63,072 nt of DNA, from the NCBI RefSeq assembly GCF_900103185.1, contig NZ_FNJD01000022.1, forward strand, positions 1-63,072, written 5' to 3'. Shown piece by piece: positions 33,972-44,079 of the stretch. Position numbers and translations under genes: made by a program. Position 1 is the stretch's first letter. Each line of letters opens with the position of its first letter. The notes under the pieces were generated by a model. That model ran no database searches. It saw nothing but the letters and a program-made list of their open reading frames with translations, and was not told where the DNA came from. The stretch is from Sulfitobacter litoralis. GTDB taxonomy: Bacteria > Pseudomonadota > Alphaproteobacteria > Rhodobacterales > Rhodobacteraceae.

Positions 33972-35287
33972 TCTGCGGCCAATGCGACCTTGGTCTTGGC
34001 ACGCAGCCCCTGCACCACGTCAACAGCGCTGGACAAGCCGTCTTCGTGAAAGCCGTGCTTCATCCATGCGCCGCAGAACCAGGTGTTCTGTACGCCATTG
34101 AAACCGCGCACCTGTTCCTGCGCTGCCAACGCGCCCAGATCATAGACCGGATGGCGCAGAGTGACCTGATCATAGATCAGCTCTTCGCGGATCGGGCGTT
34201 TGGTGTTGAGCGTGACAAAATGCGGATCGTCCATCGGGATAGGTTGCAACGAATTCATCCAGTATGTCAGGTCGATCCGGTCGGTCTGCTGTCCCTTGTC
34301 CTCAGCATAAATCCAAGATGCCCATGTTTTGCGCAGCTTGGGCATCACGGACGCATCCGCATGCAGCACCACGTCGTTCGGTTGGTATTTCACGGCGCCC
34401 AAGGCTGCACGCTCTGCTGCGCTGGGGTCGGCCAGCAGTGCAAGTGCGTCATCCGAATGGCTGGCAAACACGACCTCGTCAAAGGCTTCCCATTCCGCGC
34501 CGTTGGTTTTCACCTCTACCCCCAACGGGGTGCGGCGGACGGATTGGACAGGGGTGCCAAGACGGATGTCAACGCCTTTGCCCGACAGCGATGCCCCCAG
34601 ACGGTTCACATATTCCTGGGACCCGCCGTCGACCGTATACCACTGGTGCTGCCCTGTGTGGCTTAACAGAGCGTGGTTTTCAAAGAAGTCGATCATCGAA
34701 TAGGCTGGGAAATCCATGATCTTGTCTACGGGTGTGGACCAGATCGCGCCGGACAGCGGCGTCAGGTAATATTTGCGGAAATATTCGCCCGCACCCAGCT
34801 TGTCCAAAAAGCCCGCGATGGTCAGCGTGCGATCCTGCGCCAGTTTGGTGGCCGTGTTGTTGAACCGCACAATATCGGTCAGCATCCGCAGGAATTTGGG
34901 GTTCAGTGCATTGCGCCGCTGCGCAAAGATCGAATCCAGCGTCATCAGGCCATATTCAAGCCGCCCGCCGTCAATGGACGCACCAAAGCTCATGTTGGAT
35001 TTAACCACGGGCACGTCCAGTTCTTTGAACAGCGCGGCGAGGTTGGGATAATTGGCATAGTTGAACACGATAAAGCCCGTATCCACAGGCTGGTCGCCGT
35101 TCTTGCCCGCCATCTTGGTGCGCGCATGACCGCCCAGACGGGGGCAGCTTTCGAACAATGTGACCTGATGGTCGTCGCCCAACATATGCGCCGCCCCCAT
35201 GCCGGAAATACCCGCGCCGATGACGGCAATTTTTCGGTGGCCAGCCAAAGGGGTGTTCTGTGGCGGGTCGATGGCTTCAAATGGCAT
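33968..35287 (-). CDS. FAD/NAD(P)-binding oxidoreductase (flavin amine-oxidase-like), first gene of operon
   Basis: The 439-residue flavoprotein has the dinucleotide motif IAVIGAGISGMGAAHML (about residues 20-36), LFESCPRLGGHA and a C-terminal FAD segment TWFCGAWMKHGFHEDGLSSA. It is the type found with DUF1365 in operons that modify unsaturated acyl chains; related Rhodobacter genes are tied to methylated or furan fatty acid formation. In R. sphaeroides the gene follows rpoE-chrR; here rmuC stands upstream instead. The ribosome site is weak, and I could not find the TGATCC-type -35 expected of the RpoE/ChrR promoter in 35288-35429. Confidence 0.88.
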   Translation of the reverse strand: MPFEAIDPPQNTPLAGHRKIAVIGAGISGMGAAHMLGDDHQVTLFESCPRLGGHARTKMAGKNGDQPVDTGFIVFNYANYPNLAALFKELDVPVVKSNMSFGASIDGGRLEYGLMTLDSIFAQRRNALNPKFLRMLTDIVRFNNTATKLAQDRTLTIAGFLDKLGAGEYFRKYYLTPLSGAIWSTPVDKIMDFPAYSMIDFFENHALLSHTGQHQWYTVDGGSQEYVNRLGASLSGKGVDIRLGTPVQSVRRTPLGVEVKTNGAEWEAFDEVVFASHSDDALALLADPSAAERAALGAVKYQPNDVVLHADASVMPKLRKTWASWIYAEDKGQQTDRIDLTYWMNSLQPIPMDDPHFVTLNTKRPIREELIYDQVTLRHPVYDLGALAAQEQVRGFNGVQNTWFCGAWMKHGFHEDGLSSAVDVVQGLRAKTKVALAAE

Positions 35288-35429
35288 AAGGCGAGAAATT
35301 CCAGTCTGTCAGGTTTGATCTGTGCTTGGGCTGATACACGGTCCGGACGCTACATGAGTTGCAGTTAATAACGCACTAACTATGACTTTCTGTAACACCC
35401 TTGGCGTGGCTCCTCGCTTAGTTAGCCCG

Positions 35430-36671
35430 TCAGGGCGTTTTGTCAGGGCGCGATAAGGGCACGACGCGACTATCCTGCTCTGACAACTCTTCGAAATCAA
35501 AATTATCAAGCCGCGCCGCACGCTTGCCCGCGCGTTCGGCGGCAGTGCCCAACCCTTCAAGGTCGGCGCGGGCCTGCCCGAAATGGGTGTTCAGCTTGCC
35601 CACGCGTTCCACCACAAGCTCTACGTCGCGGTGCAACATCTTGAGCGTCTTGCGAATGGCCCCCGCCTGTTCCCGCATCCGCGCGTCTTTCAGGATCGCA
35701 CGCATGGTGTTCAGCGTCGCCATGCAGGTCGTCGGCGACACGATCCAGACCCGCGCGTCAAAGCCTTCGCGGACCAGTTCGGGAAAGTTGGCGTGGAGTT
35801 CCGCATACACGGCCTCGGAGGGAAGGAACATCAGCGCGCCATCGGCAGTCTCGCCCTCAATGATGTATTTCGTAGTGATTGCTTGAATGTGTGATTTGAC
35901 CGCGACGCGCATGGCGCGGGCGGCATCCTTGACCTCGTATTCCGTCTTGGCACGGCGCAGGGCTTCATAGGCTTCAAGCGGGAATTTGCTGTCGATCGCG
36001 ATCGGCCCGGGCGGGTTCGGCAGGTGGATCATACAATCCGCGCGTTTGCCGTTCGAGAGCGTCGCCTGCATGGTATAGCTGTCGCTTGGCAGCGCCTTGG
36101 AGACGATATCACGCAGCTGGATTTCACCGAATGCGCCACGGGTCTGTTTGTTGCTCAGGATATCCTGCAACGACAGCACGTCGCCGGACAATTTGGTGAT
36201 ATTATCCTGCGCCTTGTCGATCGCCGCCAGCCGTTCCTGAAGCTGGGTCAGACTGGTGTTTGTCTGCTTGCTTGACCCGTGCAACGTCGCGCTCATCCGT
36301 TCTTGCATCTCTGCAAGCGACCGCGCGGATCGGGCCGCGTTATCGGCCAGCCGGTCCTGCATCTGCTGCTGTACATGGGCCATCCGCGTCTCGATGCTTT
36401 GTACCATCTGGGCTTGCGCATTGGCCTGCGTGTCCGACACGGTCTGCAAGCCGCCGCGCAGTTGTTCCTGCCCCATGCCAAGCTGTTGCACATGGCCCCC
36501 CAAGATTTGCATCTGTCGCGTCAACGGCGCAGCAACACGCGCCGTGCGGCCCGCGGCCCGCACGGCCATCACCAGCAAGATTAGCACCAGCAAGACCACG
36601 CAACCGCCACCGATCAGCAGCAGCATGGCAGGGTCTGTCAGTGCGTAGGTTTCACCGCCAAGCTGGATCAT
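35430..36671 (-). CDS. rmuC: DNA recombination protein RmuC
   Basis: The 413-residue protein has one N-terminal membrane anchor (about 17-37), a long coiled coil (about 45-160) and the RmuC nuclease-like domain (about 165-360). Hallmarks are [30 protein letters not shown] and [15 protein letters not shown]. The family limits inversions at short repeats in E. coli, and its biochemical action is unclear. It overlaps mutL by four bases and is transcribed after it, joining two genome-stability genes. Confidence 0.93.
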   Translation of the reverse strand: MIQLGGETYALTDPAMLLLIGGGCVVLLVLILLVMAVRAAGRTARVAAPLTRQMQILGGHVQQLGMGQEQLRGGLQTVSDTQANAQAQMVQSIETRMAHVQQQMQDRLADNAARSARSLAEMQERMSATLHGSSKQTNTSLTQLQERLAAIDKAQDNITKLSGDVLSLQDILSNKQTRGAFGEIQLRDIVSKALPSDSYTMQATLSNGKRADCMIHLPNPPGPIAIDSKFPLEAYEALRRAKTEYEVKDAARAMRVAVKSHIQAITTKYIIEGETADGALMFLPSEAVYAELHANFPELVREGFDARVWIVSPTTCMATLNTMRAILKDARMREQAGAIRKTLKMLHRDVELVVERVGKLNTHFGQARADLEGLGTAAERAGKRAARLDNFDFEELSEQDSRVVPLSRPDKTP

Positions 36672-38545
36672 GTGCGTCCGAACAGACGTTCAATGTCGCT
36701 CAACTTCAGCTCTACATAGGTGGGGCGGCCATGGTTGCACTGGCCTGAATGGGGCGTCGCCTCCATCTCGCGCAGCAGCGCGTTCATTTCCTCGCCGCGC
36801 ATCCAGCGTCCCGACCGGATTGATCCGTGACAGGCCACACGGCTGAGGATCGCCTCGATCCGGGCCTGCAGTGTGTTGCTTTCATTTTGGTCCGCCAGTT
36901 CATCGAGGATATCCAGCACCATCGCCTTGGCGTCCACCGTGCCAAGGATCGCGGGTGTTTCACGCACGGCGATCGCGCTACCGCCAAAGGGTTCGATCCC
37001 CAGCCCAAAGCGCGCAAGTTCATCCGCGACCTCAAGCAGCCGCGCACAGTCCGACGCTGACAGATCCACGATTTCGGGGATCAACAAGGCCTGCGCTGCG
37101 ACACCGTTTTCCGCCATCTGGCGTTTCAGCTTTTCATAGACCAGACGTTCATGCGCTGCGTGCTGGTCAACAATCACCATGCCTGTCGCCGTTTGTGCGA
37201 TGATGTAATTCTCATGCACCTGCCCGCGTGCGGTTCCCAAAGGAAAGTCCGGCGCGGGTGCCGGCGTCTGCGCGTCATGGCTTTGTGCATCAGGGGCGTC
37301 AGCACCATACTGGGGGGGCGTTTCAACACGGCCCCACATGCCGGCGGTTTCGGCAAATCCCGGCTCCGGCGCTTGGGCCTGATAGGCGGTCGTGCGCGCA
37401 CCGAGCGAGGGGCGGTCCATCTGATATACGCGCCCTGAAGGTTGTTCGGGCCGCATTGCCCCCAAGGTCGCGTTCGCCACAGTGGTCGAGGCGCGGTGCC
37501 CCGCATCCGCCAGCGCATGCCGCAACCCTGAAACGATCAACCCGCCCGCCAGACCGGGGTCGCGAAAGCGCACTTCGGATTTGGCGGGGTGGACGTTCAC
37601 GTCGACGAGCTTGGGGTCACAATCGACAAACAGCGCGGCTGCCGGATGGCGGTCACGGCTGAGCAGGTCAAAATAGGCGCCGCGCAACGCGCCCACCAAA
37701 AGCTTGTCGCGCACCGGGCGGCCATTCACGAACAGGTATTGCGTTACGGCAGAGCCGCGCGAATACGTCGGCAGGGCCGCGTAGCCCGTCAGGTGCAGAC
37801 CATCGCGTTCGGCATCGATGGCCAGCGCGTTTTCAGCAAACTCGCGCCCCAGCACTTGCGCCAGACGGCCATGCAGTGCTGCGAACATATCGCCTTGTTC
37901 GGCGTCCGCGCGAAACACCTCGCGGCCTGGACCATCGCCGGACACATCGCGCAAGGTGAAACGCACGAAAGGTTCCGCCATCGCCAACCGCTTGATGATG
38001 TCAGAGATCGCCTGCGCCTCGGCGCGATCGGTGCGCAGGAACTTCAATCGTGCGGGCGTAGCAAAGAAGAGATCCCGCAGGGTGACGACGGTGCCACCAT
38101 TCAGCGCAGCAGGGCGCACAGGGCCGGTCACGCCGCCGTTGACCGAAATCTCGGCCCCGTCCTGTCCGGCAACACGGCTGCAAATGGTCAGCCGCCCGAC
38201 AGCCCCAAGCGAGGGCAGCGCCTCGCCACGAAAGCCGAATGTGTGGATGTTCAGCAGGTCCGTTCCGTCGATCTTGGAGGTCGCATGCCGTGACAGCGCC
38301 AGCGCCAGATCGACCGCCGCAATGCCGCAGCCGTCGTCGGTGACGCGGATCAGCGTCTTGCCACCATCGGCATATTCAACCGTGATCTGGCGGGCCCCCG
38401 CATCAATCGCGTTCTCGACCAGCTCCTTGACCGCTGAGGCAGGGCGTTCAACGACCTCCCCGGCGGCGATGCGGTTAATCGCCGAGTCGTCCAGTTGCCG
38501 GATAACCGGACGATTTTCGCTTATATTGGGGTTTGGATGTGCCAT
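36668..38545 (-). CDS. mutL: DNA mismatch repair protein MutL
   Basis: The 625-residue protein links mismatch recognition to strand incision. The N-terminal GHKL ATPase has [26 protein letters not shown] and [15 protein letters not shown] flexible linker spans about 345-430. The C-terminal domain carries the endonuclease motif [12 protein letters not shown], which meets DQHA-x2-E-x4-E, and the metal motif CNHGRP near the end. It is therefore the self-nicking, MutH-independent type, as expected outside the Enterobacteria. Fifty-six bases of the upstream gap separate it from the urate operon's end. Confidence 0.96.
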   Translation of the reverse strand: MAHPNPNISENRPVIRQLDDSAINRIAAGEVVERPASAVKELVENAIDAGARQITVEYADGGKTLIRVTDDGCGIAAVDLALALSRHATSKIDGTDLLNIHTFGFRGEALPSLGAVGRLTICSRVAGQDGAEISVNGGVTGPVRPAALNGGTVVTLRDLFFATPARLKFLRTDRAEAQAISDIIKRLAMAEPFVRFTLRDVSGDGPGREVFRADAEQGDMFAALHGRLAQVLGREFAENALAIDAERDGLHLTGYAALPTYSRGSAVTQYLFVNGRPVRDKLLVGALRGAYFDLLSRDRHPAAALFVDCDPKLVDVNVHPAKSEVRFRDPGLAGGLIVSGLRHALADAGHRASTTVANATLGAMRPEQPSGRVYQMDRPSLGARTTAYQAQAPEPGFAETAGMWGRVETPPQYGADAPDAQSHDAQTPAPAPDFPLGTARGQVHENYIIAQTATGMVIVDQHAAHERLVYEKLKRQMAENGVAAQALLIPEIVDLSASDCARLLEVADELARFGLGIEPFGGSAIAVRETPAILGTVDAKAMVLDILDELADQNESNTLQARIEAILSRVACHGSIRSGRWMRGEEMNALLREMEATPHSGQCNHGRPTYVELKLSDIERLFGRT

Positions 38546-38618
38546 GCAGCTAGACCTAGCATAGAGGCGCGCGATTCTGAAAGCCGCGAATACGGATGGT
38601 TAACGCGCGTCGGCGAGG

Positions 38619-39842
38619 TTAATCCTGTGTGGCCGCGTTAAACCAGGCGACGATCTCGGCGCGTTCGCTGGCCTGCATATGGCTCAGGTTTGCAGGGGGC
38701 ATGGCATCTGTCACACCCGCTTGCAAATAGATCTGTTTCGCGGCGCTGGCGATCTGGTGTTCGGTCTCGAGCCGGACAGATTTCGGCGGCCAGAGCAGCC
38801 CGTCCCACGCGGGTTCTGCGGCGTGGCACATGCTGCACCGGCCACGCACGATGTCATGCACCCGGTCGAACCCTTCGGCCTGGGCAAAGCGCAGCGCGGG
38901 GCCGGTGGCCTCTTCCGGCTCGACGCTGCGGAACATGGGCGCAGTCGACAGCCACATGATCGTGACGAACAACAGCGCGGTGACCGCCCATGTCCACGTC
39001 GGATTGCCCTGACGCGCGTGCAGGCTGTTGAAGTAATGGCGGATCGTGACCCCCATGAGGAATACCAGCGCCGCGATCAGCCAGTTCATGTCCGACGCGA
39101 AGGCCAGCGGGTAGTGGTTGCTGAGCATCAGGAAAATAACCGGCAAAGTCAGATAGTTATTATGCGTGCTGCGCTGTTTGGCGATCTTGCCGTATTTCGC
39201 ATCCGGCACCCGTCCCGCCTTGAGGTCGGCCACCACGATCCGCTGGTTCGGCATGATGATGAAAAACACGTTTGCCGACATGATCGTCGCGGTGAAAGCC
39301 CCCAGATGCAGCAGCGCCGCGCGCCCCGAAAAGACCGACGTATAGAAATAGGCCATCCCCACGAGGATCACATACAGGCCGATCATCAGCCGCGTGTTGT
39401 TGTCGCCGAATTTGCTTTTGCAAATTTGATCGTAGACCAGCCAGCCAAAGCCAAGCGACAGCAGGGAAATCCCTACCGCCTGCCAGCTTGCCAGTTCTGC
39501 AACACTGGGATCAACAAGATAGAATTCGGCCCCGAGGTAGTAGACCAGGATCAGCAACGCAAAGCCCGAGAGCCACGTTGAATAGCTTTCCCATTTGAAC
39601 CAGATCAGATCGTCGGGCATCTGCGCGGGGGCCACCAGATATTTCTGCACGTGATAGAACCCGCCGCCGTGGACCTGCCATTCTTCCCCGTCCGCGCCGG
39701 TTTTGAGGTTGCGGTCACGGTGCAGGCCCAGATCCAGCGCGATGAAATAGAACGACGACCCGATCCACGCGATGGCCGTGATGACATGCACCCAGCGAAC
39801 GGCAAACTCGATCCAAGCGCCAATGGCGGCCATATCGTACAT
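38619..39842 (-). CDS. puuD: membrane urate hydroxylase PuuD with cytochrome c domain
   Basis: The 407-residue inner-membrane enzyme converts urate to 5-hydroxyisourate and hands electrons to the respiratory chain. About eight membrane segments follow the start (HVITAIAWIGSSFYFIALD is characteristic), with conserved histidines HGGGFYHVQKY. The C-terminal periplasmic cytochrome c domain has its heme site CSMCH (about residue 343). It replaces soluble uricase here. It starts 13 bases after the purine permease stop, last in the urate operon. AAGGAG supports the start. Confidence 0.94.
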   Translation of the reverse strand: MYDMAAIGAWIEFAVRWVHVITAIAWIGSSFYFIALDLGLHRDRNLKTGADGEEWQVHGGGFYHVQKYLVAPAQMPDDLIWFKWESYSTWLSGFALLILVYYLGAEFYLVDPSVAELASWQAVGISLLSLGFGWLVYDQICKSKFGDNNTRLMIGLYVILVGMAYFYTSVFSGRAALLHLGAFTATIMSANVFFIIMPNQRIVVADLKAGRVPDAKYGKIAKQRSTHNNYLTLPVIFLMLSNHYPLAFASDMNWLIAALVFLMGVTIRHYFNSLHARQGNPTWTWAVTALLFVTIMWLSTAPMFRSVEPEEATGPALRFAQAEGFDRVHDIVRGRCSMCHAAEPAWDGLLWPPKSVRLETEHQIASAAKQIYLQAGVTDAMPPANLSHMQASERAEIVAWFNAATQD

Positions 39843-39855
39843 GGGGGGTAGCTCC

Positions 39856-41298
39856 TTAGTGACGTGTCTTGGTTGTATGCGGCAGCTTGCCCTTGGATCT
39901 GCCCGATAACCCGCCCGAGACTTCCTCGGTTGATTCTTCGGCCAGTTCTTCGGGCAGAAGCAGGTTCAGTACAATAGCAATCAGGGCCGCGGGAAGCAGA
40001 CCGCTGGTCAGCAAGATCTTGGCCGTATCGGGCAGGTGTTGAACCGCACCCGGTTCCAGCTGTAGCCCCAGACCGATCGAGATCGAGATGGCAAAGATCA
40101 CCATATTGCGGCGGTTCCAGTCCACATCCGACAACATCGACATGCCGGCGGCCACGACCATGCCGAACATCACGATAACCCCGCCGCCCAACACCTCGAT
40201 CGGGATGGTACGGATCACGCCGCCCACCTTGGGGACCAGCCCACAGACGATCAGGAACAGCGCGCCGATGGTGACGACATGGCGGCTCATCACGCCGGTC
40301 ATGGCGATCAGGCCGACATTTTGGCTGAACGAGGTGTTGGGCAGGCCACCAAAGATGCCCGCAACAGCTGACCCGATCCCGTCGGCATAGGTCGCGCCCT
40401 GAATTTCGCTATCCGTCGCTTCGCGGCCTGCGCCGCCTTTGGTGATCCCTGCGACGTCGCCCACGGTTTCAATCGCCGAAATAAACGCCATCAGGCAAAA
40501 GCCGATGATCGCGGCTGCCGAAAGCTCGAACCCGTATTTCAGCGGGTTGGGCAGTGCAAAAGCGGCGGACCGTGACCATGACCCGCTGATATCACCAAAG
40601 CTGAGCATACCGACGGCCAGTGCATAGACATACCCTACGATCAATCCGATCAGCACCGCGGAAATGGACAGCATCCCGCGGGTGAAAAACTTGACCCCCA
40701 GCGTGACAAAGATGACCACCAGCGCGGCCGACCAGTTCAGCAGGCTGCCATAGGCGGGCGTGCCAATCGCGGGCACACCACTTGCGGCGTATTGAATGCC
40801 CACCTTGACCAAAGCCAGACCGATCATCGTGACCACCAGCCCGGTGACAAGCGGCGGCAATGCAAATCGGATCTTGCCAATAAACAGCCCCAGAAACGCG
40901 TGGAACAAGCCCCCGATCACCACACCGCCAAACAAGGCAGCCAGTCCGTCGACACCTTTGCCCGCCACCAGCGGGATCATGATGGGGATGAATGCAAAGG
41001 ATGTGCCCTGCACAATCGGCAGCCCTGCCCCGACCGGCCCGAGCGTCAATGTTTGCAACAACGTCGCGACACCGGCAAACAGCATCGACATCTGGATCAG
41101 GTACAGCAGTTCGGGAAAATCGGGCGAATTCGACCCGAAGCCAAAGCCCGCCGCGCCTGCGATGATGATGGCGGGAGTGACATTTGACACGAACATCGCC
41201 AGCACATGCTGAACACCCAAAGGAATGGCGCGATGCAGCGGCGGCATGTAATTGGGGTCGCGCAGTTGTTCCGGCGTGCCGATGGCGTGGCGTGTCAT
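39856..41298 (-). CDS. NCS2-family purine (urate/xanthine) permease
   Basis: The 480-residue inner-membrane proton symporter of the nucleobase NCS2 family has about fourteen segments. The family motif appears as QNVGLIAMTG, and the substrate-site glutamate lies in FISAIETVGDVAG. Within a urate-degradation operon, urate or xanthine is the probable cargo, as for UacT/UapA-type members. The C-terminal tail is hydrophilic. Located between allA (59 bases upstream) and puuD. Confidence 0.92.
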   Translation of the reverse strand: MTRHAIGTPEQLRDPNYMPPLHRAIPLGVQHVLAMFVSNVTPAIIIAGAAGFGFGSNSPDFPELLYLIQMSMLFAGVATLLQTLTLGPVGAGLPIVQGTSFAFIPIMIPLVAGKGVDGLAALFGGVVIGGLFHAFLGLFIGKIRFALPPLVTGLVVTMIGLALVKVGIQYAASGVPAIGTPAYGSLLNWSAALVVIFVTLGVKFFTRGMLSISAVLIGLIVGYVYALAVGMLSFGDISGSWSRSAAFALPNPLKYGFELSAAAIIGFCLMAFISAIETVGDVAGITKGGAGREATDSEIQGATYADGIGSAVAGIFGGLPNTSFSQNVGLIAMTGVMSRHVVTIGALFLIVCGLVPKVGGVIRTIPIEVLGGGVIVMFGMVVAAGMSMLSDVDWNRRNMVIFAISISIGLGLQLEPGAVQHLPDTAKILLTSGLLPAALIAIVLNLLLPEELAEESTEEVSGGLSGRSKGKLPHTTKTRH

Positions 41299-41357
41299 GT
41301 CAAATGTCCCTTGTTGATCACTGGCCGCTATTGGTGCGGTCCGTTTATCTGCGGGGT

Positions 41358-41858
41358 TTACCCCTTGATCACATAAGGCGGGTCCAGCGGGTATTCGTCA
41401 AGGTTCGCGCTTGTGCCGATGCGGTCCACAACCGCGAATAGCCCTGGCTCTGCCAAAGGCGTAAGCACGCCGTGCCATGTCCCGCGGCGAAAGTTCACGC
41501 CCTGATGCGGTGCCGTCATGAAAGCCAGCGGCGTGCCGGGGGCATCGCCCTCGTCGGGTGCCACGATCACAAGGAACGGCTCGCCCGTCAGCGGGAGGAA
41601 GGCTTGCGACCCTTCGGGGTGCCGTTCAAGCAGGTCCAACTGGTACGGCAGGCTACGGGCCTGCGCATTAAAGATGCTGATGCCCGCGCGACCGTCGGGC
41701 CCGAAATCGAGCTTTGCCAGATCATGATGCCGCCCACAAAGCCCCGCGTTGATGATCCGGTCCGGCGCGCCCGAGGCGTCCAGCACCTCTCCGAAAGGGG
41801 CGAAGGCATCTGCGGTCAGGGGCTGAACGGTGATCTCGCGCATGGCAGCGCCGGTCAT
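41358..41858 (-). CDS. allA: ureidoglycolate lyase
   Basis: The 166-residue cupin-like enzyme splits ureidoglycolate to glyoxylate and urea, ending allantoin degradation. REITVQPLTADAFAPFGEVLD, NAGLCGRHHDLAKLDF and FRRGTWHGVLTPL match the AllA pattern. The start at 41858 overlaps the previous stop (ATGA); the ATG at 41843 would fit the family length equally well. Transcribed after the aminohydrolase-like cupin. Confidence 0.92.
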   Translation of the reverse strand: MTGAAMREITVQPLTADAFAPFGEVLDASGAPDRIINAGLCGRHHDLAKLDFGPDGRAGISIFNAQARSLPYQLDLLERHPEGSQAFLPLTGEPFLVIVAPDEGDAPGTPLAFMTAPHQGVNFRRGTWHGVLTPLAEPGLFAVVDRIGTSANLDEYPLDPPYVIKG

Positions 41859-42670
41859 AGCGCTAGCGGCATATGGCGGTTCACATCCTTATACAGCAGA
41901 TAGCGGAAGGGTTCTTCCCCCGTCGCGATACAAGCCTGCGGACAAAAAGCGCGTAGCCACATGAAATCACCCGCCTCAACCGGCACCCAGTCGCGGTTCA
42001 GCAAATAATCTGCCGTGCCCTGAATGACGTAAAGCCCGTGTTCCATCACATGGGTCTCTGCGAAAGGAATGCGACCGCCCGGCTGGAAGGTCACGATATT
42101 GACGTGCATGTCGTGGCGCAGATCACTGGGGTCGGCAAAACGCTGGGTTGCCCAAGCCCCATCGGTATCGGGCATGGCAATAGGCGCGACATCCTTGTCA
42201 TGGGTGACGAAAGCATCTGGCGCGTCGATCCCTTGGGCAGGGACATACCGTTTGCGCACCCAATGGAGACCACACGGCGTATCGCCGGTGTTCCACAGCG
42301 TCCACGGGGTAGCAGGAGGAATATACGCGTAGGACCCCGCGACCAGATCGTGGGCGTCGCCATCCAGCATCAGCTGCGCCGTCCCCGTCGCCACAAACAA
42401 GACCGCCTGCGCCTGTGCGTCCGGCTCGGGGGTGTCGCTGCCACCATTGAGGGCAAGTTCTATCGCGTATTGCGCAAAGGATTCGGCAAAACCGGTCAGC
42501 GGCCGCGCCAGCACCCAAGCGCGTGTGTTCTCCCATCCCGGCAACAGGCTGGTCACGATGTCCCGCTGCACCGAGGCAGGGATCACCGCATAGGCATCGG
42601 TGAAAACAGCTGTGCTTTCGGGCGACACGGATTGATCCGGCAGACCGCCGGGGGGGAAGGCATAGGTCAT
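41855..42670 (-). CDS. (S)-ureidoglycine aminohydrolase-like bicupin
   Basis: The 271-residue protein has two cupin domains. The second has the metal-binding pattern FAETHVMEHGLYVIQGTADYLLN and a conserved C-terminal YLLYKDVNRH. The family converts (S)-ureidoglycine to ureidoglycolate and ammonia (YlbA/UGHY); some databases call it bifunctional with allantoicase, but I see no second catalytic module. The ATG at 42670 overlaps the puuE stop, and upstream in-frame codons lie within puuE. It feeds AllA directly. Confidence 0.88.
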   Translation of the reverse strand: MTYAFPPGGLPDQSVSPESTAVFTDAYAVIPASVQRDIVTSLLPGWENTRAWVLARPLTGFAESFAQYAIELALNGGSDTPEPDAQAQAVLFVATGTAQLMLDGDAHDLVAGSYAYIPPATPWTLWNTGDTPCGLHWVRKRYVPAQGIDAPDAFVTHDKDVAPIAMPDTDGAWATQRFADPSDLRHDMHVNIVTFQPGGRIPFAETHVMEHGLYVIQGTADYLLNRDWVPVEAGDFMWLRAFCPQACIATGEEPFRYLLYKDVNRHMPLAL

Positions 42671-44079
42671 AGCATATCCTCTAGACGCAGACGTGCGATC
42701 CGTTCGACCTGCGCGCATGCGGTGGTAAATTCGTCTTCGGTTGCGTTGGCGATGCGGGTCTCGAACTGGCGCAGGATGCCGTCCTTGTCGTGATCTTTGA
42801 CGGCGATGATAAAGGGAAACCCGTGTTTCGCGACATATTGGCTGTTTAACGTCTCGAACCGCGTACGCTCGGCGTCGGTCAGCGCGTCCAGCCCGGCGCT
42901 GGTTTGCTCCTGCGTGCTTTCCGCCGTCAGCCGTTTGGCCGCCGCCAGCTTGCCCGCCAGATCGGGGTGCGCGGTCAGCACGCCTAGGCGTTCCGCGCGC
43001 GTCGCCGACCGGAACATCCGCGCCAGTGCATTGTGAATACCCGCGACAGAGTTATGCGCCGGCCCAAGTTCAAGCTCATAGGCGCGTTCGGCGATCCACG
43101 CTGAATGTTCAAACACGCCACCGAATTTTGCGACAAAGCTGGCGCGGTCCATCTGGTCCAGACGCAGGCGCGGCTGAGGCGGATGGGTTGCGCGCCAATG
43201 GTCGGCAATGTCGATGCGGCGCGGCGTCCAGACGCCCTCGAACCCTTTGATATAGTCGATAAAGCGTTTCAGCGCCTGTATCCGTCCGGGCCGCCCGATC
43301 AGACGGCAATGCAGCCCGACCGACATCATCTTGGCCTGCCCTGCGCTGCCTTCGGCATAAAGCGCATCGAAGGTATCGCACAGGTAGGTGTAGAACTGTT
43401 CACCCGAGTTAAAGCCCTGCGGCGTGGCAAACCGCATGTCGTTACAGTCGAGCGTATAGGGTATGATCAGCTGATCGCGGCCCGCCACCTGTGTCCAGTA
43501 GGGCAGATCATCGTCGTATGTATCAGAGATATAATCGAACGCCCCCGTCTCTGCCGCCAGCGCGACCGTGTTCACAGAGCTGCGCCCCGTGTACCAGCCG
43601 CGCGGCGCATGACCGACGACTTCACGGTGCAGGCGGATCGCCTCGTCCATGTCGGCGCTTTCGACTTCGGCAGTGTGATCCTTGTAGTCGATCCACTTCA
43701 GCCCGTGGCTTGCGATTTCCCAATCAGCTTGGGTCATTGCCTCTACCTGCTGGGGGGACCGCGCCAAGGCGGTGGCGACGCCATAGACGGTGACAGGGAT
43801 ATCGGCACCGGTGAACAGACGGTGCAGCCGCCAGAACCCCGCCCGCGCGCCATAGTCATAGATGGATTCCATGTTCCAGTGGCGTTGCCCCGGCCAAGGG
43901 GCGGCCCCGACGATTTCGGACAAGAATGCCTCTGATGCGGCATCCCCGTGGAGCAGACAGTTTTCGCCGCCCTCTTCATAGTTCAGCACAAATTGTACAG
44001 CGATCCGCGCCCCTCCCGGCCATTGAGCGTCAGGCGGTGTCGGGCCGTAGCCGTGAAAATCACGAGGGTAACGTGTCAT
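42667..44079 (-). CDS. puuE: PuuE-type allantoinase fused to OHCU decarboxylase
   Basis: The 470-residue protein joins two steps of the urate pathway. Residues 1-300 form a NodB-like polysaccharide-deacetylase fold of PuuE allantoinases (YPRDFHGYGPTPPDAQWPGG, ASHGLKWIDY, GWYTGRSSVNT). Residues 305-470 are an OHCU decarboxylase (UraD) domain, with FEHSAWIAERAY, LTAHPDLAGK carrying the catalytic His, and KHGFPFIIAVKDHDK. The fusion channels OHCU to allantoin to allantoate. It is first in the minus-strand urate operon, with AAGGAC before the ATG. Confidence 0.93.
   Translation of the reverse strand: MTRYPRDFHGYGPTPPDAQWPGGARIAVQFVLNYEEGGENCLLHGDAASEAFLSEIVGAAPWPGQRHWNMESIYDYGARAGFWRLHRLFTGADIPVTVYGVATALARSPQQVEAMTQADWEIASHGLKWIDYKDHTAEVESADMDEAIRLHREVVGHAPRGWYTGRSSVNTVALAAETGAFDYISDTYDDDLPYWTQVAGRDQLIIPYTLDCNDMRFATPQGFNSGEQFYTYLCDTFDALYAEGSAGQAKMMSVGLHCRLIGRPGRIQALKRFIDYIKGFEGVWTPRRIDIADHWRATHPPQPRLRLDQMDRASFVAKFGGVFEHSAWIAERAYELELGPAHNSVAGIHNALARMFRSATRAERLGVLTAHPDLAGKLAAAKRLTAESTQEQTSAGLDALTDAERTRFETLNSQYVAKHGFPFIIAVKDHDKDGILRQFETRIANATEDEFTTACAQVERIARLRLEDML

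Noticed and set aside
35288..35429. RpoE/ChrR-type promoter ahead of the lipid-type operon
   Set aside because: No TGATCC-like -35 with a proper -10 is found on the minus strand. GCAACT-N16-CGTGTA looks vaguely like an ECF promoter but is too weak to call.
36668..38545. Possible loss of MutL endonuclease site because the second metal motif reads CNHGRP instead of CPHGRP
   Set aside because: The main motif [12 protein letters not shown] is intact and the substituted proline is not a metal ligand.
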